Assembly (NCBI GenBank): GCA_030435675.1
Contig: CM059625.1
Coordinates: forward strand, 17,112,001 to 17,176,000
DNA from: Steinernema hermaphroditum
Taxonomy: Eukaryota; Nematoda; Chromadorea; Rhabditida; Steinernematidae
Reading direction: 5' to 3'
Length of the DNA: 64,000 nt
Under the pieces are notes generated by a model. It had not been told where the DNA came from, did no database searches, and was given only the letters and a program-made list of their open reading frames with translations. The position numbers and the translations under genes are program-made. Below, piece by piece: positions 45,385 to 57,226 of this stretch. The number at the start of each line of letters is the position of its first letter. Position 1 is the first letter of the stretch.

Positions 45385-46412
45385 AGACGAGTGGACAATT
45401 ATGTGGTGGCTTGAGATCCTTGTCAGGAAGATTCTGAAAATAAACATGTATGAACTGAACTGTGCGGCCATTTTTGGTCATCTGAGTCATGTTGATTGAA
45501 TTTCGCTTGCAGACTGATATGCATGGCGAGTGCTTTATTTCGTACAACGTCAAAACATTTTTTTTGTTAGTCGTTTTGTTGTAAGACCAGCTATCTGATT
45601 GTTCTGCTCGCATCCAATAGAAACCGGAAGTACAAGCAAAATTGCTGTTGGCCGATGGCGTTGCCGTTGTTGAATAACAAATAACGAAATGACTCACTTT
45701 TCCGATTAAGAGATCATTTGCGTTTGAGCATGTAGTTGGTGAATTAACGCTGGCTACCCACGAAACGTGATTCATCAACACGCACGACTGTGTTATGGAG
45801 ACAAAACTAAGAAACATTTCATAAGGAGACGTGTTTGAACGACGAAACATACTATTTGGAAGATTTTGTGTCGGAGGTGGCTACCAGTTCAGCTAATGTC
45901 GAGCAGAACTTTCGGACTGTAGTGTCTTGCGCTGTGCTACTGCTCATCCCTTGCCAAACAGGAACAGCTATGCGGGGAGCATTGTACATAAGGCAGAAGA
46001 AGTCGCAGGATGTGTTCCAGCCCTGAAGACGAAATAATATGTCAATAAGGCAACTGCAACCAGTACCTCATAGAGGGCCTCCAGCTTTAGGATTTCCTCT
46101 TGTATGACGGGAATGTGAGTGCATGCAAAATCGCGCAGTTCCTCAGGCAGCACCACAGCAATTCCTATCTGTTTAACGTTGTCACTGTCCGTGACGTTGC
46201 TGCAGCAGCTACTAAGTCGACTGCGGCTATATGAATGTTGTAGCCCTAAAGGTTTCCTTGTATGAAGAATTACACAAAAAGCCAGCTACCTTCTTCCCAG
46301 ATGCTTCCCTTTCGCGTCATATTACGTCGCCGAGATCGAGAAAGTCGACGTAGAAACAACTGCATATCATCGGTGCTATCTGGTAAGAGGCCAGCGCTTC
46401 GCAAAGACGGCT
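45385..46412 (-). pseudogene. Inverted partial FNIP copy (exons 5 to 9 region)
   Basis: On the minus strand this repeats FNIP sequence from about 38247 to 39330: the end of exon 5, exons 6, 7 and 8 with their introns, and the first bases of exon 9. Exon 6 has a 45-base in-frame deletion removing 15 codons after LEA. Exon 7 keeps LMYNAPRIAVPVWQGM and exon 8 keeps LMNHVSWVASV, and splice sites look intact. It has no start codon region and ends inside exon 9, so it cannot make FNIP. Frame retention suggests a fairly recent origin or transcription of the fragment. Confidence 0.85.
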
Positions 46413-46425
46413 CTGGGTTGAATGC

Positions 46426-46488
46426 GGCGTCGGCTTTTGAGAATATGGCGTCGGGTAGTTAATGTGGCGTCGGTTAATATGGCGTCGG
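46426..46488. repeat. GGCGTCGG short repeats at the inversion junction
   Basis: Four copies of GGCGTCGG at 46426-46433, 46447-46454, 46466-46473 and 46481-46488, three of them preceded by AATATG or AATGTG, followed by an A9 run. They lie between the end of the inverted FNIP copy and the start of the direct one. Confidence 0.8.
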
Positions 46489-46682
46489 AAAAAAAAACTA
46501 AAATATCCCACGATGTCAGAAACGCTCGAGAGTTAGGAGCAGCCGGAACTTTTCGGTTCAATAACCGAATGACGGATAATCGAAATGCCTATACTACCCT
46601 GTCGCAGGCGCACCCGATATGCCGAAAAGGCGGTTCCCTTGTTCCCTTGTAGCCCGTTTCCTCGATGTGGTGTGCACCTCTG

Positions 46683-47368
46683 TAAGCACACAGTCAAGGT
46701 ATGTTGTAAAACCTATGAAAACTTGTAAACCGATCAGTCATGTAACGGGGCCTTCAAAAAATCAAAACAAGAAATATTTCTGTTTCACTCTTTCGAAACT
46801 TCTCTTTCGCCTAACACTTGATTCGTGGTACATAGATCCCTAACCTGCAATGTTTCTCACTGTATCTTAATGAATGATGCAAGTGGAAAGCTAGACGGCA
46901 ATAAAACCATCGGGGCATTTAATGACCATTAGAACTATCATTCCAGTGCGCGATAATAATGTTTGATTTACAGGTAGTCGCAAGCGAAGGTGGTAATGTC
47001 AGATGCTCTGCAATTACATCGCCAAGCAAAGTCGTTGTTTCAATGCTCGAACAGTTTGTAGATCTTTACAAACTGGGATGTGCAACGGCTTTTCTGATTT
47101 CATTCTTGGAGGACAATAATCTCAGCTCCATTCTTTCGAAATCAGTGTCGCTTGTGGAGTTACTCTACGGTATTTGGAAAGCATCAAGAATTGAACTGTG
47201 ACATTCGTGTTCAAATGAAAAACGACAAAGCGAACTTTGTCCGTTCGGGGAAAGTCTTGACATGTCCACGGCATCGCAAGTAATCGGCTGCGATTGCTCC
47301 GATCTTCGAATGGTCGTAAACGTGGCAGCAGTATACCATCCCAGAATTCTTTCAGCTCTCAAATAGAT
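46683..47368 (+). pseudogene. Direct partial FNIP copy (last exons), broken
   Basis: Direct copy of FNIP from the end of exon 11 through exons 12 and 13. Exon 12 is open (VVASEGGNVRCSAITSPSK to VELLYG) with one extra codon in EDNNLSS. The exon 13 acceptor is lost: GTTCAG before the last exon in FNIP reads GTTCAA here (47209-47214). The exon 13 sequence follows and keeps GCDCSDLRMVVNVAAVYHPRILSALK. Exon 11 is reduced to its last bases, exon 10 is absent, and the upstream exons are inverted next door. Confidence 0.88.
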
Positions 47369-48045
47369 CTTCTCAAAACACATATATATGTTCGCTCCAT
47401 CCCGGTTATTTCCTCTCAAAGTGTCTGTTCAAATAGTCTCGAATTTTATGTTTCACAAAGTCCACACAGTTCACACATTTGCTCAATTTCAAGAAAACTG
47501 CTTATTAAGTGCCTCAACTTCATAGTGCCTTCTTCATGAACATGAATAGTAAAAGTTTATCCTTTTTTGTATAAAGGTCTTCATTAAAATACTGACTGTC
47601 CTCGGCGCTGAGTTGAAACAAGGCTAAGGTGCAATCCATCAAAAATTGTGTTTGTAAACGTGCCGACTGAGGTTACACTGATAATTTTGCACTATCTGTT
47701 GTGATGTCGAAGACAGTAAAAAATGCTCTCGTGAGAAGAATATGCACCTAGTGTGTCTTTCATTGTTATCGACGTGACGAAACCTCAGTTATATATGAAA
47801 AAGAGGAACGGAAACGGTATTCGAAAGTGCGCTAATTTTGGATTTACCATTTCGGACGGTTCAGTAAAACGAAAGGATTTCAAGTGAGAGTTTAATTCAA
47901 ACGCCGTAGAGGCTTCCCCAGGCTTCAACCTTTTGATGTTGATGTTGGTGAGCAGCCCATCATTGACTCAGTTATCAACATCTAATTGATTTGGTGAGTA
48001 ACCCCTCGTTAGCTATTAGTTTCGAAATTATCTCCGGCAACCAAA

Positions 48046-48318
48046 TTGTTCGCTCAAGCATTTGTGGAGACTACACAGAAGAACACCACTAACAGATCTT
48101 TGCTGCCTTCTACAAATGGAGACGGTGAGCAATGTACAACACAAAATAACAACCTATCGTTCATTCGCTTTAACATACAGCGCCTGAGCAGGTTTTTTGA
48201 CCGACAAACACGCAAAGGGCATACTGCGATATCGGCTGAATTTCATCGAAACTGTCGTAAGAACTGCCCTGCGAAAGTCTCGCACAGAAATTCAGAAAAC
48301 AGTGATTGTCATAATTGA
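48046..48318 (+). pseudogene. Unrecognised ORF, duplicated (copy B)
   Basis: Counterpart of 41728-41994, keeping FAQAFVETTQKN, RLSRFFDRQTRK and RNCRKNC and extending about 14 codons past the copy A stop because the in-frame TAA is changed. No ATG start. Listed as pseudogene because its upstream FNIP neighbour is broken, but it may be an exon. Confidence 0.25.
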
Positions 48319-48469
48319 GCGGAAAAAAGTATCCCTGTTTTTCCTGCGGACATAAAGAAATCAAAAGCTCCATCACATAATTATATCGCCCAAAAAAATT
48401 AATAAAAGTATGCTGATTATTAACATCTGCCGTACATGATCTTTATGTGGCTCTACCGCATTATTGCAT

Positions 48470-48503
48470 AATAGTGGCACTATAATAGTGGCACTATTAT
48501 GAA
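48470..48503. repeat. Tandem near-palindrome
   Basis: AATAGTGGCACTAT occurs twice in direct succession, and each unit is a near-perfect palindrome (only the central G breaks it). It is present only in copy B of the duplication; the matching place in copy A (about 42180-42215) lacks it. Confidence 0.7.
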
Positions 48504-49086
48504 TTAGCATCGTTCAAAGTTCAAAGACAGTGCATACGGCGAAGAAGTAATTCGAATTCTTGCCTATGATATCAGAGCAACAACGTGCAATCATGGACGT
48601 ATTATGATAATCCCCAGCTTTTGTCGCTGATCGGTCTCCTTTCTGCCGAAATCGGCTGAAATGTGTCAGATTGCTATCAAGCCAGACAATCTGTTTTTTT
48701 TTTAATTTGTCATGTGAGTCTTTTTCCGAGGCATGACAGTTTCCGTTAATCAATGAAAGATGGGCGCCGTTCGTGCTTCACAATTGGGTAGAGTTACAGG
48801 TTCTACGTTACTGACTAACAGATTCTTAGAATTGCTTGGATGCTCGCTTCATGGGTAGTCGACCAGCGTACATCGGATGCACTGTTACAATACATTAGTA
48901 TCACGAAAAAAAGTATTCTAGGCAATAATTTTGATGCCCTTCGTATTGATCAAATCATATCATATATGCCAGTGCTAAACGGCTGCAGAACTGTGATTAT
49001 CTAGTTGATTTAACACAAAGCACATTGTCAAAAATCTGTGCTAGTTGTAATGCATTCCCGCCATTATCACAGTAGCATCGTTGACC

Positions 49087-49341
49087 ATGGGAAAATGCCA
49101 ATCTTCAGCGGACGGTTCAAACTCCAGTGTTCGCACAGCGTTTTCGCCAAATCAGCAACAACCGGAAGGCTTCTGTCTGCTAGACAGTGGCATCGCTTTT
49201 TACAGTGATGTCACTGAAGATAACGGGTTTTTCCACTTGCACAAGTGCGTCACACTCTGTGACCGCTGCATTTCATATGAACGTCCGCAACACAAGCACC
49301 TGCACCATGCAAACAATTGCAGACTGTCGCATATTGTATAA
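49087..49341 (+). CDS. Unrecognised ORF starting MGKC, duplicated (copy B)
   Basis: Counterpart of 42802-43056: same start context (GTTGACCATGGG), length and stop. Changes include VSS to EGF at the middle and scattered basic-residue swaps. An AATAAA follows at 49418. Whether it is translated is unknown. Confidence 0.35.
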   Translation: MGKCQSSADGSNSSVRTAFSPNQQQPEGFCLLDSGIAFYSDVTEDNGFFHLHKCVTLCDRCISYERPQHKHLHHANNCRLSHIV

Positions 49342-49956
49342 AAATTTATTTGGCGGTGGAAACCTGCGAGGTTCATTCACACAACAAGTGGCTCTTGTCG
49401 AATAGAGCGCTCTATAATAAATATTTCCAAAACATATACATCTATTTATAAGGGGCTGGGGAAAAGGCGAAACAGGGAAGGTATGAGGAGTGCGAATCTA
49501 TGGGCAGACACTCGGTAGGCACTACAAAAGACGAAGAAGGCTGTTTCCCAGGAAAAATTCTGGAAAATGAGAAGAATCACGGTAAGGCACAAACCGATAT
49601 TAAGTGAAATAGTCTGACCGAGAAAAACAACGAGTGGTAAGAGAGCTTTGAATCTGCGGCACGGGATAACAAACGTCATTTAGGGAAAATTGAAGGAAGA
49701 GATTATGAAATGTGGACTTGGCCACAAGTGAATGAGAAGTGAGAACATTATTCTGTCATCTAAACATCTAGCAGTCACAACACGACAGTGATTGCCTAAG
49801 CCTGAACGCAATAGTAATATACGAATACAAATAGGAAATATGTAGAAGACCTGGATCAGTGAAAAGTGAATATAATATACATTTGCTGCCATGGAACAAT
49901 GCGAAGATTTGAGCTTAGAGCAGTTAGGCATAGCGGAATGTTGTTGACCAGTCAAC

Positions 49957-52900
49957 CTACTCCATAAGACCACCTAGACGCATGTCGAACATGTCACCCG
50001 TATCTAAACCTAGATTGCTATCCATGAACGGTGGCGTCGGAGAGTATGGCAGTGGATTTTCCACCTTTTCCCAGTCATCGTCAAGCAAATTGAATGGACT
50101 CAACGAATTCTGCGTGAACTAAATCAATCGGATTACGCGAAGTTTCATAAATCAAAGTTGTACCTGGTTAGGCGGCGAGTAATTGCCCTGCATTAGGGAA
50201 TTTGAGCAAAGTGAGGTTGGTGGTGAGATGCAGTCATCGTACATTTCCGTCTGCGTCGAATTGTCAACCTTTTCGACAGCGTTTTTTGTGGCAACGCGCG
50301 TAAAGGTCGGCGGACTGATCGACTGAAAAGCCATCTGTACTCGGTGTTTGTCTTCTGCTTAGAAGTGATACCTGGAGACTAATTTCCGCCGGATTTTCAA
50401 ACAGAGGCGAGCTGACTGTTGACGAGATCATTGGTTCCTCCAGCTTGACGTCACCGAACATCTCGTGGAGAAGTGGATCGCTGCTGTGACGGCTTCCGAA
50501 CACCTGGTTGAACTGCATGTTCTCGGCCATCAGCCCGGAGAGAGTGGAAATGGTAGGCAAGAGGAGCAGCAGGTTTCCGAATCTGGACGATGCATTGTGA
50601 CCCGGGTGCAATTCCTTCACTATTTGGAACAGCATATCCTGGACTTTATCTCGCAAGTCGGACACTTGTTGCTGCGCGCTTGGTGAGATCCCTTTTGAAT
50701 CTAAAGGTGAACATGAAATTCTATAGTTCATGTAAACGTTGCCTACTTGGATTAAGAATTATGATTGCTTTGAGTGGTACCAACTCTTCTTCGCGGAGGT
50801 TCAACTTTCTCAACGGTGCCACCAGTTCGTTGAGTGTTCTGTCGATGAGGGTATTTGACAAATGACTGTAAATAATTTCTTTAGGTGAGCTTGCGTCTCT
50901 AAAACCCACATTGAGGCATTGAATTCTGGAGGCAGTTTCCGCGGAACGTAGGAGTAGCTGCATAAGCAAAGGATATCTGGATTTTTCGTCTTCTGGGCTG
51001 TACGCGCGGAAAAGTTGAAAATGGTCAGCGGTGCGTAGGATGATTTCACAAGTGACACTTTATCCTCCGTGTCCATTATGTCTCCGATTTCAGATAAACT
51101 ATCTACCCAGTCAACGGCGGCAATAGCACCGCGATGCGCGATACTTGAGATCTCTTCCGCTTTGGCCATGCGATAGGGCTCGTAGCACATCTAAAATTTA
51201 GATCCGATGCACGGCCACTACCAATTAACAAGTACCTCTGTCCGACGACCATCGAGGTTCGGCTTTTGTTCGAAGAGCTCTCGAAGCGATACGTTAACAT
51301 TCGTTCGCGCCGATGGCTGATTCATCTGTATCCCATTGTCGCCTTTCGATACCTTATTTTCGATGTTCATCAACTGCATGAATAATATTCGTGCTTCAAC
51401 AGGCAGTTTCCGGGCCCACTCGTCGCCTTGCAAGCGCATCATGTGATTCAAGAGATCGTCATCGAGTGGCTTCTTCCGTATACGTGGCACTTTTTGCTTT
51501 CCCGTAAGGTCACGATCGGGACGCACGGCCTTAGGGTCCATGCCGGCTTCGAGACAACGGTTAAATCGGCAAAATCGACAACTATTCCTTTGATCTAAAA
51601 GAATATCAGTCGAATAATTCATGCAAAAAGAGGAAATTGTTACATTTGTCGACGATGCAATTATTACCAAACCGGCAAACATAGCGGTACTTGCCGATCA
51701 GAGTGCGCCGGAAGAATCCTGCAAAGCGGCGGCGATGTTCATCGTTGCCCTTTTTGTTGTGGCGGCAACTCACCTTTGCAGCCGTAGCACGCAAGAACGC
51801 CATAGTGAAGTTTCGCCTGACCGTCTCCGCAAACGGCACAAGTGCTCTCGCCATTGGCCGAATTTGACGCCGTTGGCTTCTCGCGAATTTGGTAGGGCAC
51901 AGAGCTCTGCCCACCCATCATCACGTCCCGGAGCACGGGCATTCTAAACAAAAGCTACAATTGTTGGAGAATATCTTTTTCTTTGAGCGATAGCATTGAA
52001 ATAAATACGACCGCAGAATTCTCGGTTAACGCTTAAAGTATTGATGATGAGGAATCGGAAGGGTTAAACTTGTTTTATATCGAACTAGGCGATCGATGTT
52101 TCGGTTGCAGCGATGGTCGTCGCTGCATGGAGTGGAGCAGCGCACATTCGCTACTGATCGCTCGGACTGACTAACACTCACTACTATTGGGCAACTCACG
52201 CGCTTGCCATGCACCGAAGTGGGGAAGAGTCTGACTCGCGGACTGTTTTGCCTATGAGCCCAAAAGGCCCTGAAGCCGGTTCGATCATATTCGCCTCGGA
52301 CGCCATCCTCTGGGCGCACCGGAGCGCTTTTTTGGCGTTAACTAAAGATGAACGAAAGTGATAACTAACGTGGACGCGCGTCTTCTTCTTTGCTATATTG
52401 TCTCCAGCGCCGGGGCCAGATAGACGCCACGGTATGCAGAAGCCTCTGCAAGCTCCAGCTGGCTGCTATTGTATCTATCTTGTTGTCTGTTCGCTCATAA
52501 ACGTAAATTTTCGCACTTCGCCGTGTGACGTTCGTCCCGCGGTGTTGCTATCAGCAAAAGTTTGCATCCTTACCAGAAGCTTTGCAAACGAATGATTGAT
52601 CACTTTTTGATAGCGCTATCATCCGTTCTTAAGCGTAAGATACGCACCGAATTTAACACTCAAACCACCGAGTCTTATCGAAAAGAGCACGGCGAATGTG
52701 TTAATCGGATAGCCATCGTGCTTTTGACTAAAATGAAACTGAAACTGGCGATGCTCACTTTTGTGCCGGAATAGCGGAGCGGTCTAATTAAATTAAGACA
52801 TCTACCCCGCTCGCAGCGGATCAATACGGTCAATCTTATCTCGAAATTCAGTTCCTTATCGTCAGACGCCGCTCTGATTATTTTTACAGCCGGTTCAGGT

Positions 52901-53128
52901 AGCGTAGGGTGTGTCCGAGTGGCAATTGAGATGGTTATCAATCAAGAAATCAAGAAATCCTTACCTCACTTTCATATAGCGGTAAGTGGGAGGTTGTTGC
53001 GCTGGATGCGCCTGCATATGAGGTATCATCTGAACATGGGTTCCTTCCATTTGGTTGTTGATCTCTTCAATCTCTTCCAACTCGTCCTCTTCCGGCCGTT
53101 GATGAGCCCAGTAATCGTTGTAATCCAT
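49957..53128 (-). CDS. Nuclear hormone receptor, HNF4-related supplementary type
   Basis: Ligand-regulated transcription factor. Nine exons in frame on the minus strand: 53128-52965, 51943-51774, 51718-51644, 51594-51236, 51190-50910, 50865-50747, 50700-50372, 50334-50164 and 50118-49957; 609 residues. The N-terminus is acidic (MDYNDYWAHQRPEEDELEEI). The C4 zinc-finger DNA-binding domain runs CAVCGDGQAKLHYG, CYGCKGFFRRTLIGKY, CRFGNNCIVDK, RNSCRFCRFNRCLEAGM, followed by PKAVRPDRDLTGKQK. The ligand-binding domain has DKVSLVKSSYAPLTIFNFSARTA, LREEELVPLKAIIILNP and an AF-2-like LLHEMFGDV. The P-box reads CYGCKG rather than the common CDGCKG. An Asn/Ser/Pro-rich F-domain tail of about 140 residues follows. 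Exon 1 lies 1 kb upstream across a 1021-base intron; its donor phase fits exactly. Confidence 0.9.
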
Positions 53129-56100
53129 GACGGGTTGACTACGGTGACTGCAGTTATCCGAGCAACAACCGTCTCAACAACGGGTCACCGAGATCACAGC
53201 AACCGGCAGTAGCGGTTTCAAGAATCTCCTCAAAGAGTCGCTGCTGATGGCGGCCTTGATACTTGTCGCACCAACGACGTAGGAGTCTCAAAAAAACGTC
53301 AAATATAAACCTTTCAATTACCCTACGCTCGCCAAATGCGGAACACGTGTAACGAATACCGCGTTTTAGAGGCGCGACACAACACTAAGTAACACCACCT
53401 GAAGAAATAATTCTGTACGCTGTTCCAACTAAAGTGGACTGCAGCGAATCCGCCAGATCATAGAACAGAGAATGCGAGAGTTGTGAGGTGTGCGGAAGGA
53501 AGGAACCAGTTAACAGTTCAACAAATTAACAAATGCAAAGCCCGTTAAATCCAGATCGCCGCCGGGAAATAATGCCTTCGAAAAGGCGTAACCCACAGTG
53601 TCCAGGAGCGCATAATCCTATATCGAGCGGCCCGTGCTCGCCGCAAGGGGTGGAGACTGTGTGCGTCGTTCGCAACTTGTCATTTATGACACAAACATCA
53701 TGATATTGTCGCGTTGAAATTACTCATCTCCCTTTGCATTACAATTATTCACCGGTTCAAAAGGGGATAACACACGTTGTGACGCCGAAACGGTACTATT
53801 TGCAGTCATCAAAGACGATTGGCAGCAAATAGAGTTAAGAGTGTGTAAGTAAAAGTGTATAGGGGTGCACTCTTCATTAGGTACACCTTCCAATATAGAT
53901 GTGAGGACGACAAAACGAAACGGAAGAAGACCTTCATGGGCAGAGAGAGGAACGAAATCATCACGGTGATCACAATCATTGGCTACTTCATCTTCATTTG
54001 ATTTGAACTATTGAGCGCTGCGCGCGCTCGCGCGTTCAGAGAAGCCGACTTGCGCCGCGACGCCGAGAGAAATTATTGCAATTCTCTTGTTCCAAATTAA
54101 GAGTGGAGGGGTGAAGGCGTGCAGTAGTTGATTTTAGTTGGAGAAGATCGCAGCTAGCTGGACACGGCGGCGGCTGAGTAAAATTTCCAGTTTTCAGAGA
54201 TCAAAACTTAAACGTGAAAAGACATTGATCAGTCAGCCAACATATGCACGCGCTGAAAATCAACCCGCAAACCCATTTCCACGCTGATCATATTCGATGC
54301 GGGTGTGCATACGACTTGAACTTGTGTACCATGCCTGGGCGTGCTCATACTTTGTAACAGGTTTCACAAGCTGACAATTAGCCGTTACTAAGATTTCGGA
54401 GGAGTTCTCAAGTATCTTATTCCCGTATATACCCTTAGGCACTTCCTAGACAATCTTTGAAGATTCTTCCGCCTTTAAGAAAGCAAAGCAAAAGACCATG
54501 AACAACACACATACCCCACGGCGAACTATCCCTTGAAAAGATGGTGCACATTTTCATGATTATGATCCACCTGTGAATAACCACTCCCCACTGTGATCCG
54601 TGGACAGTAACTGACCGTTCAGCTCTTGTCTGTTGGGTCACCCACACACTGATCGGTTACTACATGTCCTTTTAATCCAATCTGCACAGTGCTGTTACGT
54701 GTGCGAAAATAAGGAAAACATGTCCGAGCATTTCCATATGGCAGTTTGATTTTTGAATTGTCGGACTTATCCGAAAAGTGCACAGTCACATTACTGTTGA
54801 ACATCAAGATAGATGGATGGAAGGTAATTGTGTGTTCCGGTGAAACAAAAAAGCGTGACTAATTTGGTAATTTGTCGATGAAATACCTCCCCTCCTCGAC
54901 CGAAGAATTTGTGACGCTTACTTAAGTAAATGTCTTAATGTGGAAATTTAGAGAAGGATAACTATCAGAAATACAAAAACTATATGCGATCACTGTTTCC
55001 TATAAACAAACATCATACATAATGGATATTGAAAACAAATAGAAACTATGGTCAAGCTTAAACTAAACAGAAACTAAACGACGAATTACAGGCACTACAA
55101 TATGACCGACAAATTTTGATTTCCCGGTTCCTATGTCACGACAAATCCGCAGTAACAATTAGCACCGAATAGTGCTTTTTTACCTGTGCTGCAGCTGAAC
55201 CAAAAATAGCAGTTTAATGATGCGCAAAGAACTGGAATTCGGCGATCTATGAACGATAGAACCGGAAACAATCGCAGTGCATGCGTGTCAAGAAACGTTG
55301 AGAACTCAGGGCTAACTGAACGAGAAAAAGGGTGAAACATAACTTGCTGATCATGATGAAGGGGTTACCGCCGAGGGTGACCATGAAATTATGCAGTTCG
55401 CTATCACGACCGGGTGTTCGCCGTCGACGCACGAAATCGATTGATCAGAAAAGGGTTGTGCACAGACGGAACACTATCACAACGAGAGTAACAGAATTGC
55501 GAACAGTCTCAACGGATTAGCCTATCGCTTTAAATTGTCACTTCACGGGGAATAAGTTAAAGGTGACCATGCTGTTTCCCGACAGGCGAACTGGGAAGCA
55601 AAAAAATAGGCGGCTCATTTGAATACTCACGCTATTGTATGATCCTGTTTTGTCGTCACCAGCGGCAAAAAAGAAACTAGAATTGCATAATCTATGCGGC
55701 ATAGTCTACAATAATCCCGCGCGTAGTCTGCGCGCTTCCGGCCATGACAGGCCACGCATTACGTGAGGACAAACACGATGTTTTTGCGCAAGAACAAACA
55801 ATTTATTTATCGAGGAGCCGCGACGGGTCGACGATCGTTTAACGGCCAGCCGCATTAACAGGCACCAGCCGTCGACTGTTTCATATGACTCATGACGTAT
55901 CAAATAAGCAAAGCAGTGTGAAAAGGCGACGGCTCTTCGGCGGCCCCCTTCTTGTTATCAGCTGATCGAGGCGGCGCCGATTTGGCGCTAGCTCATTTGC
56001 ATGCGACCGGTTATTAAGGATACAAGGCTAAGCTGTCCAGTGCACAGTGCCGACGGAACGGAACCGCAATTTTAAAAGTGCACAGCTTTGCATAGTAATC

Positions 56101-57226
56101 GAGTACACGTCGAAACCGTTCGTCTGCCTTTCAAGTGTCCCGCCGTCGAGCGCCGGAATTAGAAACTTGAGCACAAAAACACGAACACTGTTCTAACTTC
56201 ACAGAAGTGCTCGAGTAGCGGTCGAGAGTGGCGCTGATGGTCGCTATGAACAAAACGTAAAATATCAGTCGCTGTTTGCCTCGCGACGTGTTCGACAATG
56301 ATAAAGAAGTGCAAATATAATTTACACTTGTATTCTGGAGCTGGAGGTGTACGCAGGGGGTACAGACAAGAGAGGGATCAGAGTGACACCAGAGCCAAAA
56401 TGTTCACGGAAGCCTAAGCTGTCGTGTCAACAAATAACACGGTGAAATTTTTTGAACGAATCTCGCCCGAAAGAAAAGGCCCTACTGCGCATGCACATCG
56501 ATTTGTGCGCGCATCAAAGGGGAACTCAGCGCGTGTGCAGACGCTCATACCTAATGCGGAATAGGACATAGAGAGAACAAGCGATTAGGAGGAAGCGGAA
56601 TATGGCTCTATGTGCGGGCCCCTTAAAGGGTGTCCGCAAGGGCTAGCAGAAGCACTAGTAGAAAATTGTCACTTGCAGGCGACAAAATGAGAAATGCGAT
56701 AAGGGAGAGTACTGGCGAACAGTAGTGTTGTCCGGCGTGCGATTCATTTCGCATGGACACCACAACTGACAAAGATCACTGTATCACAATTGCTACCGTG
56801 AGGATCACCTCCGCCTCTTTTAGTTTAAGAGCTTAACGCAACAAAAGGGTCGCAGCAGCTGATTATGTCAAACAAAACACGCGGATCAACACCATTAAAC
56901 AAACAGAAGTGCTTACAGGCAGAAACTGCCGCTCAAAGGCGGTGTCAATACGAGATTAAGATCGAGTGCAAACCGCAGCAGCAAGACCACATTGAGTCTT
57001 CGCTTTATATCGCAACGACGTCAGCAAAGCAAAGATGGCCCGGCGTCGTGGCCGGTTCGTCGCCGGTTGGCAGTTGAAGTGAGATAGATGACTAGATAAG
57101 CGAGCGTGAAAAATGCCGATTTGCAACCGCATTCCGACCGGCTACACGCAGGTCGCTGCGCTGGATGATGCCGGTGGGCAGAAGAGTTTTTAATCCAACA
57201 ACGGTACAACGCCTCGGAAAACTGGT

